NCBI RefSeq assembly: GCF_001310275.1 | Contig: NZ_LGYZ01000047.1 | Coordinates: 62,001-126,000, forward strand | Origin: Nocardia arizonensis | GTDB lineage: Bacteria; Actinomycetota; Actinomycetes; Mycobacteriales; Mycobacteriaceae | Length of the DNA: 64,000 nucleotides | Direction of reading: 5' to 3' | Shown here: piece after piece, positions 44,187 to 52,361 of the stretch | How the letters are laid out: each line of letters opens with the position of its first letter | Position numbering within the stretch: the stretch's first letter is position 1 | Translations under genes and position numbers: made by a program | Notes under the pieces: generated by a model | Told to the model about the DNA's origin: nothing | Database searches by the model: none | The model's input: only the letters and a program-made list of their open reading frames with translations

Positions 44187-44278
44187 GCGCCGGGGCCGAG
44201 TAGCGCCGGGGATGAGTAGCGCCGGGGCCGAGTAGCGCCGGGGCCGAGTAGCGCCGGGGCCGAGTAGCGCCGAGGGCC
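44187..44278. repeat. 16-base tandem repeat array after the DedA gene
   Basis: Five copies of GCGCCGGGGCCGAGTA (starts 44187, 44203, 44219, 44235 and 44251; the second has AT in place of CC) and a partial sixth. The array begins right after the TGA of the DedA gene and ends just before the end of the convergent GH76 gene. It contains TAG in each unit, so it is not coding in that frame. Confidence 0.95.
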
Positions 44279-44284
44279 AGCAGT

Positions 44285-45445
44285 TCAGAATCCGGCGGCG
44301 CTGACCTGGTGCGCCGCCTCCATCAGCATCCAGCCCGACAACTGCACCGACAGGTCGCGTTCGGGCACCCTGGACGCGGTGACCGAACCGCCCGCGGTGA
44401 AATGGCCCGCTCCGAGCCTTCCGCCCGGCAGCTGCGCGCGGGTTCGCCAGTCCACCCCGAACAGTGGTTCGCCTTCCACGTCGAGCCGGTTCGACCAGGC
44501 CGCGGCGGCCGAGGCCAGTACGATGTCCGCCGCGGTACGCCGGTCGTCGGCCTGGGTGCGCTCGTCGCCGGGCAACATCAGCGCGACCACCGCCAGATAG
44601 CGGGCCAGGATGCCGTTGAAGAGTCCGCCGTCCCCACCGCCGCCCCCGTTGACGACGCCGCCGGTGGTCATCTGGTCCCGGACCGCGGTCAATAATCGGT
44701 GCACCCGCTCCGTATGGCGGGTTTCCCCGGTGTGCACGGCGAGTTCGGTCTCCAACCCGAGCACCACGCCCTGACAGTAGGTGAAGGTCGGATATTCGAT
44801 CTCGCCCGACGGCAGGTGGATGCCGTCGAGGATGAGACCCGATTCGGGATGGTGCAGGGTCTCGTCGAGCCAGTCCGCGATCTGCTGGGCGCGGGCATAG
44901 CGACCCAGCCGCAACAGGGCGATGCCCGCGGGGCCGTTGGCGGGCGCGTTGAAATAGTCCGAGCCGACCCGCCACGGCACACCGCCGCCCGCCTCCGCGT
45001 TCCAGCCCTCGTAGAGCTTCTTCTCCAGCGCGACCAATGCGCCGCGCGCCTCGGTGATGCCGAGGGTGCGCTCGGCGCGCTCGGCGGCGATGGCCAGCCA
45101 GGCCATGTCGTCGTAGTAGTCGTTGGTCCAGCCGGTGATGTTGCGAATGCGGTGCGAGCGCACGAGTTCGGCGATCCGTTTGCGACGCGCCGGGGTCGGC
45201 ACCCGATTGGCGGCGTCGACGGCGCAGTCGATCAGATGCGCCTGCCACCAGTAGTGCCAGGTCGCGAAGCCGCGTTCGCGTCTGGTCGCGGGCCAGCCCA
45301 CAACGCCGAGTTCGGTGCCGGGCAGCGCCCACAGTGCGCGCAGATGCCGCGAGATGACCGCGGATTCGGCCATGTCCGCGCGCTCGGACCACACGACGGG
45401 CATCGATGCAGCATCATGCCCGGTCTGTGGGCTCCGCGACGTCAT
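44285..45445 (-). CDS. Glycoside hydrolase family 76 (alpha-1,6-mannanase type)
   Basis: A 386-residue GH76 protein, homologue of Rv0365c. It has the catalytic Asp pair in TNDYYDDMAWL (about residues 106-116), GGGVPWRVGSDYFNAPANGP, the CQGVVLGLE segment, and the GGGGGDGGLFNGILARYL stretch typical of the alpha/alpha-barrel. Family members hydrolyse alpha-1,6-linked mannans. In the mycolata the likely substrates are phosphatidylinositol mannosides or lipomannan backbones. No signal peptide is visible, so the protein appears cytoplasmic, which is odd for a hydrolase but common among these homologues. Confidence 0.88.
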   Translation of the reverse strand: MTSRSPQTGHDAASMPVVWSERADMAESAVISRHLRALWALPGTELGVVGWPATRRERGFATWHYWWQAHLIDCAVDAANRVPTPARRKRIAELVRSHRIRNITGWTNDYYDDMAWLAIAAERAERTLGITEARGALVALEKKLYEGWNAEAGGGVPWRVGSDYFNAPANGPAGIALLRLGRYARAQQIADWLDETLHHPESGLILDGIHLPSGEIEYPTFTYCQGVVLGLETELAVHTGETRHTERVHRLLTAVRDQMTTGGVVNGGGGGDGGLFNGILARYLAVVALMLPGDERTQADDRRTAADIVLASAAAAWSNRLDVEGEPLFGVDWRTRAQLPGGRLGAGHFTAGGSVTASRVPERDLSVQLSGWMLMEAAHQVSAAGF

Positions 45446-45490
45446 GCCTCAATGGTGCCAGGTCGCGCTCGAATTCTGCGCCCCATTCCG

Positions 45491-46228
45491 TTACCAAGAT
45501 GTGGTCAAATCGGCATGCTGACGGATCCATGCATGCATTGCGATACCTGCCGCGACTCCGGCATTGATACTGCGGGTCGAACCGAACTGCGCGATCGAGA
45601 CCGTCATCGCCGCCGCGTGTTTCGCGTCCTCGGTGACACCCGGTCCCTCCTGCCCGAACAGCAGCAGGCATTCGCGCGGCAACCGCACGGTCTCCAGCGG
45701 CACCGCCCCGGGGACGTTGTCCACCGCGACGACGGTCAGTGTGTGCCGGGCGGCGAAGTCGAGCAGCTCGGGAATGCCGCTGTGATGCTCGATGTGCTGG
45801 TAGCGGTCGGTCACCATCGCGCCGCGCCGATTCCAGCGCCTGCGCCCCACAATGTGCACCGCGGCGGCGGCGAAGGCGTTCGCGGTGCGCACCACGGTGC
45901 CGATATTCGCGTCGTGGCCGAAGTTCTCGATGGCCACGTGGAATGGGTGCCTGCGCCGATCGATGTCGGCGACGATGGCCTCGCGGGTCCAGTAACGGTA
46001 GGCGTCGACGACATTGCGCCGGTCGCCGTGCGTCAGCAGTTCCGTATCCAGCCGGGCGTCCGCGGGCGCGGGCGTGCCGAATTCCTCGAGCCAGGGACCG
46101 ACGCCGTGCGGATGCTCGCCCCATTCGGTGGGCCCGCGCCCCTCGGTGTCCCGAACTCGCTCGTCCGTTGCTCGACTGCCGTGCTCCGGCCCTGACTGAT
46201 TCACCCCGTCGATGCTAATTCCGGTCAT
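45491..46228 (-). CDS. TrmH-family (SPOUT) RNA methyltransferase
   Basis: A 245-residue SPOUT methyltransferase, Rv0380c-type. The N-terminal 70 residues are polar and possibly disordered. The methyltransferase domain carries motif 1 (IENFGHDANIGTVVRTANAF), motif 2 (LLLFGQEGPGV) and motif 3 (GSTRSINAGVAAGIAMHAW), which form the SAM-binding knot. It probably makes 2'-O-methyl nucleosides in tRNA or rRNA; the exact site is not known. It is in the same orientation as the GH76 gene downstream, separated by 45 bases. Confidence 0.9.
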   Translation of the reverse strand: MTGISIDGVNQSGPEHGSRATDERVRDTEGRGPTEWGEHPHGVGPWLEEFGTPAPADARLDTELLTHGDRRNVVDAYRYWTREAIVADIDRRRHPFHVAIENFGHDANIGTVVRTANAFAAAAVHIVGRRRWNRRGAMVTDRYQHIEHHSGIPELLDFAARHTLTVVAVDNVPGAVPLETVRLPRECLLLFGQEGPGVTEDAKHAAAMTVSIAQFGSTRSINAGVAAGIAMHAWIRQHADLTTSW

Positions 46229-46279
46229 CGCACCGATGCCGCCGAGTATCGGCCCCCCGTGCGATGACCGGTGTCGAGG

Positions 46280-46684
46280 TCAGTAACCCGATGTGGACGC
46301 GCCGATGGCGACCACGACCAACACGATGTAGAGGACGAGGAACAGGACGCCGATGATAAGGCCGATCGTCCCGATGATGCCGCAGATATAGCCGGCCTTG
46401 ACATTGCCGCGCCCGCCGATCGCCCCGCCGGAGGCGTCGATCTCCTTGAGCGCCTTATTGCCCATCGACCAGGCGAACGGGCCGCACACACCGCATACGA
46501 CCAGGCTCAGGATGCCGAGTATCAGAATCGTGGTGGCCTGCGGATGATCCGGCGGCGGCGCGTAACCGTAGCCGTAGGGCTGACCGTACGGTTGTTGAGG
46601 CGGATAGGGCTGGCCGTACGGTTGCTGTCCGTAAGGTTGTTGACCGGACTGGTCGAATTTGTCCATCGGCGGCGGATAACTCAT
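46280..46684 (-). CDS. DUF4190 membrane protein with Gln/Pro/Tyr-rich N-terminus
   Basis: A 134-residue protein. The first 50 residues are made of repeated PYGQQPYGQ-type tripeptides (proline, tyrosine, glutamine and glycine), followed by two transmembrane segments (LILGILSLVVCGVCGPFAW and ICGIIGTIGLIIGVLFLVLY) and a conserved MGNKALKEID loop, the DUF4190 pattern. Such proteins are common in actinobacteria and their function is not known; the Y/Q-rich tail may be a binding or low-complexity region. The ATG at 46684 is used. Confidence 0.82.
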   Translation of the reverse strand: MSYPPPMDKFDQSGQQPYGQQPYGQPYPPQQPYGQPYGYGYAPPPDHPQATTILILGILSLVVCGVCGPFAWSMGNKALKEIDASGGAIGGRGNVKAGYICGIIGTIGLIIGVLFLVLYIVLVVVAIGASTSGY

Positions 46685-46798
46685 GCGGGTGATGGTAGCC
46701 GGGAGCGCTCGTGCCGTCCGGGCGATGGTGTGGCGGGCTACACTGCCGCAGTCGGACACGCACCATCGCCGCGTCCTGGCGGTGCTGCGCCTGAAAGG

Positions 46799-47506
46799 CT
46801 AACTCGCGTCGGCGTGCACGCGCGGGTCGGTGAGCAGATACTGCGCGGCCGTGTAGGTGGCGAGGATGGCACCTTCGGCGATGCGCCGGAATCGCTCGTC
46901 ACGCACGAAAAGCCTACGGACGACTATCAATCCGTCCGAGACGGTGAACAGCAGCGCGCCCAGTCCGATGCGGCTGCGCGGGTCGGTGCCGGGTATGTTC
47001 AAGCCCGCGACGGCCTTCGAGGCGGGCGCGAGGGCGGGATCGGAGGCCAGCACCGCGGCGGTGCCGAGAGTCGCGCCGTAGACGGTCAGTTGGGTCGCCA
47101 CCGCGGGCGACTTCGCCCGCAGCAGCGCCGCCGCGCCGAGCCAAGCCCCCAGTCGCGGAACGATATTCGCGACCGTGGGGCGCGCGCCCCGGCGCAGCCA
47201 CAACGCCGTGTACCCGCCCTGCATGACCGCGAAGCAGTACGCGCCCGCGACCAAGCGGCGATCGTCGTCGGGATCGATGAGCAGCACATCGCCGAGCGTG
47301 GCCGCGCCCAGCGCGCCGACCAGCAGCGCGCGATCGGCGCCCGCGGGCATGTCGGAGGTCACCGCGTCGGCCGCGAGCAAGGGCATGAGCAGCGGTTTCG
47401 CGATCCACTGGAGCCGATGGCGGCCCGTAAGAGCGCCGAACACCGTGACCGCCGCCGCCGCGGCGTAGCCGAGCCGCAGCGGCCGCACGCGACGGCGATC
47501 AGACAT
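46799..47506 (-). CDS. YhhN / lysoplasmalogenase-family membrane protein
   Basis: A 235-residue membrane protein of the YhhN/TMEM86 family with seven to eight hydrophobic stretches. Key segments are WIAKPLLMPLLAADAV, ALLVGALGAATLGDVLLIDP (the conserved acidic Gly-Asp), GAYCFAVMQGGYTALWL, LGALLFTVSDGLIVVRR and the last helix ILATYTAAQYLLT. TMEM86 relatives hydrolyse lysoplasmalogens; the bacterial substrate is not established. Its start lies inside the last codons of the FabH-like gene (8-base overlap), so the two are coupled. Confidence 0.82.
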   Translation of the reverse strand: MSDRRRVRPLRLGYAAAAAVTVFGALTGRHRLQWIAKPLLMPLLAADAVTSDMPAGADRALLVGALGAATLGDVLLIDPDDDRRLVAGAYCFAVMQGGYTALWLRRGARPTVANIVPRLGAWLGAAALLRAKSPAVATQLTVYGATLGTAAVLASDPALAPASKAVAGLNIPGTDPRSRIGLGALLFTVSDGLIVVRRLFVRDERFRRIAEGAILATYTAAQYLLTDPRVHADAS

Positions 47507-48563
47507 CGAAACTCGGTTCCTTCGGAGCGGGCGGCAGCGTGACCACCTGACCCGCGTAGCTCAGACCCGCGCCGAAGCCGAGCAGCAGCGCGGTCTGGCC
47601 GCCCTTGGCCTTACCGGTCACCAGCATCTCCTCCATCGCCAGCGGAATCGACGCCGCAGAGGTGTTGCCGGTGTTCTCGATGTCGTTTGCCATCGGAATG
47701 TCCTCGGCCAGACCGAGATTCTTCTTCATCAACTCGTTGATGCGCGCATTGGCCTGATGCGGAACGAAGACCTCGATCTCATCCTTCGACACGCCCGAGA
47801 CCTCGAGCGCGGAGGCCAGCGCACGCGGCAGAGTGACCGCGGCCCAACGGAATACCCGCGGCCCCTCCATCCGCAGTGACATCCGCCCGACCGCCTCGAC
47901 CTCGGGATCGGTGCCCTGCAACGCCTGCGCCTTGTTCATGAATTCGAGGAAGTCCACGTCCTGGGCGATGGCCTCGGCGTTCTCGCCGTCGCTGCCCCAC
48001 ACCGTCGGGGAGACGCCGTTCTCCTCGCTGGGACCGACCACCACCGCGCCCGCGCCGTCGCCGAAGATCATGGCGGTGCCGCGATCGGTGGGATCGAGTC
48101 CGACGGTCATCGTCTCCGCGCCGATGACCAGCACGTATTCTGCCGAGCCCGCGCGGATCAGGTCGGCGGCGACGCCGAGTCCGTAGCCGAAGCCGCCACA
48201 GCCGGAGGTGAGGTCGAAGGCCGCGATGCCGTTCATGCCGAGATCGGCGGCGACCGTGGGCGCGCCGTGCGGGGTCAACTTGAGCCAACTCGAGGTGCAC
48301 AGGATGAGCGCGCCGATGGCGGATCGGTCGATGCCAGTGTTGACCAGCGCGCGTTCCCCGGCCGCGGCCGAGATCGACCGCAGCGTCTCGTCACCGCTGA
48401 TCCAGCGGCGATTGCGGATGCCGGTGCGCTCGAAGATCCACTCGGGTGTGGAATCCAGCCGCGCGCATACCTCGGCGTTGCTCACGACACGCCGGGGCCG
48501 ATACGCGCCGATTCCGAGCATCGCAACATTCTGGCGACTCTTATTGACCGCAATGCTCACCAC
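47499..48563 (-). CDS. 3-oxoacyl-ACP synthase III family protein
   Basis: A 354-residue thiolase-fold condensing enzyme of the FabH/KAS III type. The Cys-His-Asn triad is present: Cys122 in DLTSGCGGFGYG, His in VPHQANARI and Asn in ENTGNTSAAS. The usual ISAACAGF is changed around the Cys to TSGCGGF. It also has TGIRNRRW and FGDGAGAVVVG. It may start a fatty-acid or other acyl chain with an unusual acyl group; it is not clearly the housekeeping FabH, which is normally with fabD/acpP genes. It is upstream of and overlaps the YhhN gene. Confidence 0.85.
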   Translation of the reverse strand: MVSIAVNKSRQNVAMLGIGAYRPRRVVSNAEVCARLDSTPEWIFERTGIRNRRWISGDETLRSISAAAGERALVNTGIDRSAIGALILCTSSWLKLTPHGAPTVAADLGMNGIAAFDLTSGCGGFGYGLGVAADLIRAGSAEYVLVIGAETMTVGLDPTDRGTAMIFGDGAGAVVVGPSEENGVSPTVWGSDGENAEAIAQDVDFLEFMNKAQALQGTDPEVEAVGRMSLRMEGPRVFRWAAVTLPRALASALEVSGVSKDEIEVFVPHQANARINELMKKNLGLAEDIPMANDIENTGNTSAASIPLAMEEMLVTGKAKGGQTALLLGFGAGLSYAGQVVTLPPAPKEPSFDV

Positions 48564-48689
48564 AGGCGAATCACACGTCCTCTACATACGAACAAACTAG
48601 AACTGTGTTCAGGCTAACGCAGAGGTTACGGCGTTCGATCCGCAGGAGGTACACTGCCGCACCTGGTCGATGCGGCCATCGCGCCCAGG

Positions 48690-49265
48690 TCAGCCCAGTG
48701 CGAGGTCCTTCAGCCCGAGAATCGACCGGTATTCCAGGCCCTCGGCCGCGATCACCTGGTCGGCGCCGGTCTCGCGATCCACGACCGTGGCAACCCCGAC
48801 CACCGTGGCGCCCGCGTCGCGCAGCGCCCGCACGGCGGTGAGCGGGGAATTGCCTGTGGTGGTGGTGTCCTCGACGACCAGCACCCGCTTGCCCACGATG
48901 TCGGGGCCCTCGATCTGGCGCTGCATGCCGTGGGACTTGGCCGCCTTGCGCACCACGAAGGCGTTGATGGGGCGACCTGGGGCGTGCATGACGGCCAGCG
49001 CTACCGGGTCCGCGCCCATGGTCAGCCCGCCGACCGCCTCGAAGTCCCAATCCGCCACCAGCTCGCGCAGCAACCGCCCGATCAGGGGCGCGGCCAGGTG
49101 GTGCAGGGTGGCGCGCCGCAGATCGACGTAGTAATCGGCTTCCTTGCCCGAGGACAGGGTGACCCGGCCGTGCACGACCGCCAGTTCGCGCACCAGCGCC
49201 GCCAGCCGGTCACGGTCGGAGCCGACGCCGATCGCGGAATCGCGCGAAGTCGCCTCTTGGATCAT
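48690..49265 (-). CDS. pyrE: Orotate phosphoribosyltransferase
   Basis: PyrE joins orotate to PRPP to give orotidine 5'-monophosphate in pyrimidine synthesis. The 191-residue protein has the PRPP-binding signature VLVVEDTTTTGNSPL at about residues 124-138, LSSGKEADYYVDLRRATLH near the N-terminus, and FVVRKAAKSHGMQRQIEG with the flexible-loop lysines. The ATG at 49265 lies two bases beyond the stop of the upstream SDR gene, so they share a transcript, as M. tuberculosis pyrE (Rv0382c) lies among similar neighbours. Confidence 0.95.
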   Translation of the reverse strand: MIQEATSRDSAIGVGSDRDRLAALVRELAVVHGRVTLSSGKEADYYVDLRRATLHHLAAPLIGRLLRELVADWDFEAVGGLTMGADPVALAVMHAPGRPINAFVVRKAAKSHGMQRQIEGPDIVGKRVLVVEDTTTTGNSPLTAVRALRDAGATVVGVATVVDRETGADQVIAAEGLEYRSILGLKDLALG

Positions 49266-49267
49266 GT

Positions 49268-50080
49268 CTAAGTCCTTCCGCGTGAGTTGAACAGGCCGCG
49301 ATTGATACGGACCTGAAGGGGCCGCGGGACCAGACCGGCCATCGTCGTGATCACCTTGTACTGCACCCCGGGCACGCTGAGCACCCGGTCCCGTTCCAGA
49401 TCGTGCAGCGAATCGGCGACTACCTGCTCGACGGACAGCCACATCTGCTTCGGCAGCGACGACATCTCGATGCCCGCCCGCTCGTGGAACGAGGTGTGGA
49501 CGAATCCGGGGCACAACGCCTGGATGCGCACACCCGTTCCGACCAGACCGCCCGCCAAACCCTCCGTGAAGGATACGACGTATGCCTTGGAGGCCGAATA
49601 CGTCGATCCCCGTCCCGGCACCAGGCCCGCCACACTGGCCACATTGACGATCGAGCCCTTGGCGGCGGCGATCATCGGCGGCAGCGCGGCACGGGTCAAC
49701 TGGACGACGGCGGTCACGTTCACGTCCAGCTGCGCCTGCAACCGGTCCATTGGCAGCGTCCAGAACTCCCCGGACAGACCGAAACCCGCGTTGTTGACGA
49801 GGAATTCGACACCCGCGCCCGCCCGGTCGGCGACCCGCGCGCGATCCTCGGCGACGGCGAGATCGGCGGCGATCACCTCGGACCTGGTCGCGTACTTGCG
49901 GTCGAGTTCGGCCGCGAGCCCCGCCAGTCGCTCCTCGTCGCGCGCGACGAGCACCAGATCGTAGCCGAGCGTGGCCAGTCGCCGGGCATAGCCGAGACCG
50001 ATGCCCGAGGTCGGCCCGGTGACGAGAGCGACGGGTCGGGTGGCGCCGGGAAGGCGTGCGGAGTCGGCGCTAGCTGTCAT
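49268..50080 (-). CDS. Short-chain dehydrogenase/reductase
   Basis: A 270-residue classical SDR. Features are the cofactor motif TGPTSGIG (about residues 21-28; the classical TGxxxGIG), NNAG at the strand-4 site, the catalytic Ser region VNVASVAGLVPG, and the YSASK tetrad (Tyr and Lys). The C-terminal basic segment RVLSVPGVQYKVITTMAGL resembles the hydroxysteroid/acyl-reductase-like actinobacterial group. The oxidised substrate is unknown. The ATG at 50080 gives MTASADSARLPGATRPVAL. It is 40 bases downstream of the next gene and just upstream of pyrE. Confidence 0.88.
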   Translation of the reverse strand: MTASADSARLPGATRPVALVTGPTSGIGLGYARRLATLGYDLVLVARDEERLAGLAAELDRKYATRSEVIAADLAVAEDRARVADRAGAGVEFLVNNAGFGLSGEFWTLPMDRLQAQLDVNVTAVVQLTRAALPPMIAAAKGSIVNVASVAGLVPGRGSTYSASKAYVVSFTEGLAGGLVGTGVRIQALCPGFVHTSFHERAGIEMSSLPKQMWLSVEQVVADSLHDLERDRVLSVPGVQYKVITTMAGLVPRPLQVRINRGLFNSRGRT

Positions 50081-50119
50081 GGCGACACAATCCAATCGAG
50101 CGGGCCCGCGGACCCGCGG

Positions 50120-51226
50120 TCATTGTGGGACGGGGCCCTGATACGGGCGGAACCCGGGATGGAACGGTCCGCCCGCGGGCGGCAGATCGTCGCCGCCCCG
50201 CGTGACGGCCGGTTCGGCGGGACCGTCCTCGTCGGAGCGACGGTCGGCATCGGGCCGGTCGGCCGCGGCCTGCTCCTGGGTGTCCTCGTCGGCGGCCTGC
50301 GGCCTGCGGCCGTCCCGCGTGCGTGTCCGCGCGTCGGGTACCACGGCCAGCGACGGTCGACGTGTCGGCGGCGCCTCGACCGGTCCGTCGTACGGGCGAC
50401 CCGACGGAGCGCGATCCTCGGATCCGCGCTCGGACTCGGTCTCGGACTCGCCCTCGTGATCGCGCTCCGAGCGGACGGCGCGCCCGCGGTCCATCCGCGG
50501 CGACGTCCCGGCCTCCGGCGCGCGCGAACGCACCGGCTCGCCTACCTCGTCCTCGGGACGGCGCTTGGGGTAAGGCCTGCCCGGGTCGTGTCCGCTGGAC
50601 TCGAACCCGCGCGGTTCGGCGACCGGCGGCAGCACGTGCAGCAGACCCGACAGGCGCAGCACCGCGTCGATGGTGGTTTCCCAGTCCTTGGACGAGGTGC
50701 CCACCGCGAGCATGCCCACGGTCCAGTTGCCCTCGCTCCACAGCATCTGCACGGTATCGGGCAGCGATTCGATGAACGCGACCATCCGCTGGTCGACGGC
50801 GTGCCGGGCGATCTCGGGATTGGTCGCGAAGACCACCCGGTCACCGATCGCGCCAAGCAGCTCCAGATCGGCGTCCTTCGGCGGCGAGGCCGTCTTCAGG
50901 CGCATGTCGACATCGATATCGGAGCCGATCTGCCTGCGCACCGCGACCAGGGTGGCCGAGTCCTCCAGATCGAAGAGCACGAACTTCTCGCCCTTGCGGA
51001 TACCGGAGACCACGTCCACCGCGGACAGGTAGCCGAGCTTGGCCAACGCGCCACGGCGCCAGGTGGCGGGCAGGGCGGGCTCCACCGACACGTAGGTGTA
51101 GCCCTGCGACTTCGCCCAGACCTGGCGCGCGTGACCGGTCCGCTGCCGCTGGACCCGATCGAAATACAGCAGCGCGATCGCACCGACCAGTGCGATCGCC
51201 GCCAACCCGAACCACATTGCCGTCAT
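50120..51226 (-). CDS. Membrane-anchored protein with acidic/basic low-complexity tail (Rv0383c-type)
   Basis: A 368-residue protein with one N-terminal transmembrane helix (WFGLAAIALVGAIALLYF, about residues 5-22), a cytoplasmic globular domain to about residue 215 (GYTYVSVEPALPATWRRGAL, FVLFDLEDSATLVAVRRQ, ATNPEIARHAVDQR, WTVGMLAVGTSSKDWETTID), and a tail of charged low-complexity sequence (Arg/Glu/Asp-rich). The globular domain is conserved in the mycolata as the Rv0383c type, with no known function. It lies upstream of the SDR-pyrE pair and downstream of a second membrane protein, all leftward. Confidence 0.7.
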   Translation of the reverse strand: MTAMWFGLAAIALVGAIALLYFDRVQRQRTGHARQVWAKSQGYTYVSVEPALPATWRRGALAKLGYLSAVDVVSGIRKGEKFVLFDLEDSATLVAVRRQIGSDIDVDMRLKTASPPKDADLELLGAIGDRVVFATNPEIARHAVDQRMVAFIESLPDTVQMLWSEGNWTVGMLAVGTSSKDWETTIDAVLRLSGLLHVLPPVAEPRGFESSGHDPGRPYPKRRPEDEVGEPVRSRAPEAGTSPRMDRGRAVRSERDHEGESETESERGSEDRAPSGRPYDGPVEAPPTRRPSLAVVPDARTRTRDGRRPQAADEDTQEQAAADRPDADRRSDEDGPAEPAVTRGGDDLPPAGGPFHPGFRPYQGPVPQ

Positions 51227-51318
51227 CGCGCTCTACCCTAATGGTCCCGAGGCCGCGGAGTCCGCCATTGCCCCCGTGGCGGGGCGGATGCGCGCGGCGG
51301 ATCGCGCGCACGGGCGGG

Positions 51319-52215
51319 TCATCGCGGGCCTCCCGGCAGACCGGTGCTGATGATGACCTTGGCCTGGATGGTGCCGTCGCCGGATTTGTCGCCCTGCACC
51401 ATCACCACGTCGCCGACCGGAAGATCGCTCGCCTTCGCACCCGAGAGCGAGATCACCTGGGTCTTGTCGGTGGTGCGCACGGTGACCGTCTCCCCCGACA
51501 GCGTGCTCAAGGTGAGGGTGCCGCCATTGTTGGCGCTGATGGTGCCCATCGTCGCCCCGAGACCGTCAAGACCGGGCACACCGGGCACACCGGGCAACGT
51601 GGGCGAGGCCGATTTCGACGGCGCCTGCGTACTCGGACGCTGCTGGCCCGTGGCCGGGAAGGAGCGCGTGGTGGTGGCGCCCGCGGCCGTCGAATCGGAG
51701 TCCTTGCCGCCGAGCAGCACCCCCGCGGCCACGCCGCCCACCGCGACCAAAGCGATCACGCCAAGCGCCAGCGCGATCCACAGACCGGTGTTGCGTTTGC
51801 GCGGCGGCTGATCACCCGGCGGCCGATCGTAGGGCGGCGGTGCGCCCGGCGGGATACCACCCGGCCGGCCCGGGGAACCCGACCACTGCTGTCCGTAACC
51901 GTCGTAGCCGCCGTTGCCGTATGCGCCGTCGTATGCGCCCGCGCCCCATTCGTTCTCGTAGGTGGGCAGCTGCTGGGTCGGGTTGACCGGGGGCGGGGTC
52001 CACGGGGCGAACTGTTCGGTCGCGGGGGGATGCGCGGAAGCGCCGCCCTTCCCGTAGGCGACCGTGGGATCGTCGGCGACGCCCTGACCGTATCCGGGGT
52101 GACCGTGGCCGAGGTGCTGGGTGGGGCCGTCTTGTCCGGGCTGTCCCTGTGGACCGAGGTATTGGGTCGGCGCGTCGTCCGGCCGCTGCGCCCAGGGATC
52201 CTTCGGGGTGCTCAT
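51319..52215 (-). CDS. DUF5666-like exported-domain membrane protein
   Basis: A 298-residue protein: a Gly/Gln/Pro/Tyr-rich cytoplasmic N-terminus (about 1-145), one transmembrane segment (LWIALALGVIALVAVGGVAAGVLL, about 148-171), a Ser/Thr/Pro linker, and a C-terminal beta-rich domain of about 75 residues with GTISANNGGTLTLST, VTVRTTDKTQVISLSG and DLPVGDVVMVQGDK. That last block fits DUF5666-type OB-like domains. The ATG at 52215 is used. Function unknown. It is in a leftward run with the Rv0383c-type gene and downstream of clpB, from which a strong terminator separates it. Confidence 0.75.
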   Translation of the reverse strand: MSTPKDPWAQRPDDAPTQYLGPQGQPGQDGPTQHLGHGHPGYGQGVADDPTVAYGKGGASAHPPATEQFAPWTPPPVNPTQQLPTYENEWGAGAYDGAYGNGGYDGYGQQWSGSPGRPGGIPPGAPPPYDRPPGDQPPRKRNTGLWIALALGVIALVAVGGVAAGVLLGGKDSDSTAAGATTTRSFPATGQQRPSTQAPSKSASPTLPGVPGVPGLDGLGATMGTISANNGGTLTLSTLSGETVTVRTTDKTQVISLSGAKASDLPVGDVVMVQGDKSGDGTIQAKVIISTGLPGGPR

Positions 52216-52303
52216 GGTGTCCACTGTATTGGCCGTCGGTTCGTGGTGGTGGGTTCGTGGCGCACGAACCGGACGCGGCAGCCGGACTCGCGTGCTCCGC
52301 ACA

Positions 52304-52340
52304 CGACGGCGCGCCGTGCGGTGGGCACGGCGCGCCGTCG
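52304..52340 (-). terminator. Strong hairpin terminating clpB
   Basis: A perfect 15-base inverted repeat (CGACGGCGCGCCGTG and its complement) with a seven-base loop, 21 bases beyond the clpB stop and before the next leftward gene start at 52215. Very stable stem. Confidence 0.75.
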
Positions 52341-52361
52341 CTCATTCGGGTGTCCGGGGGC

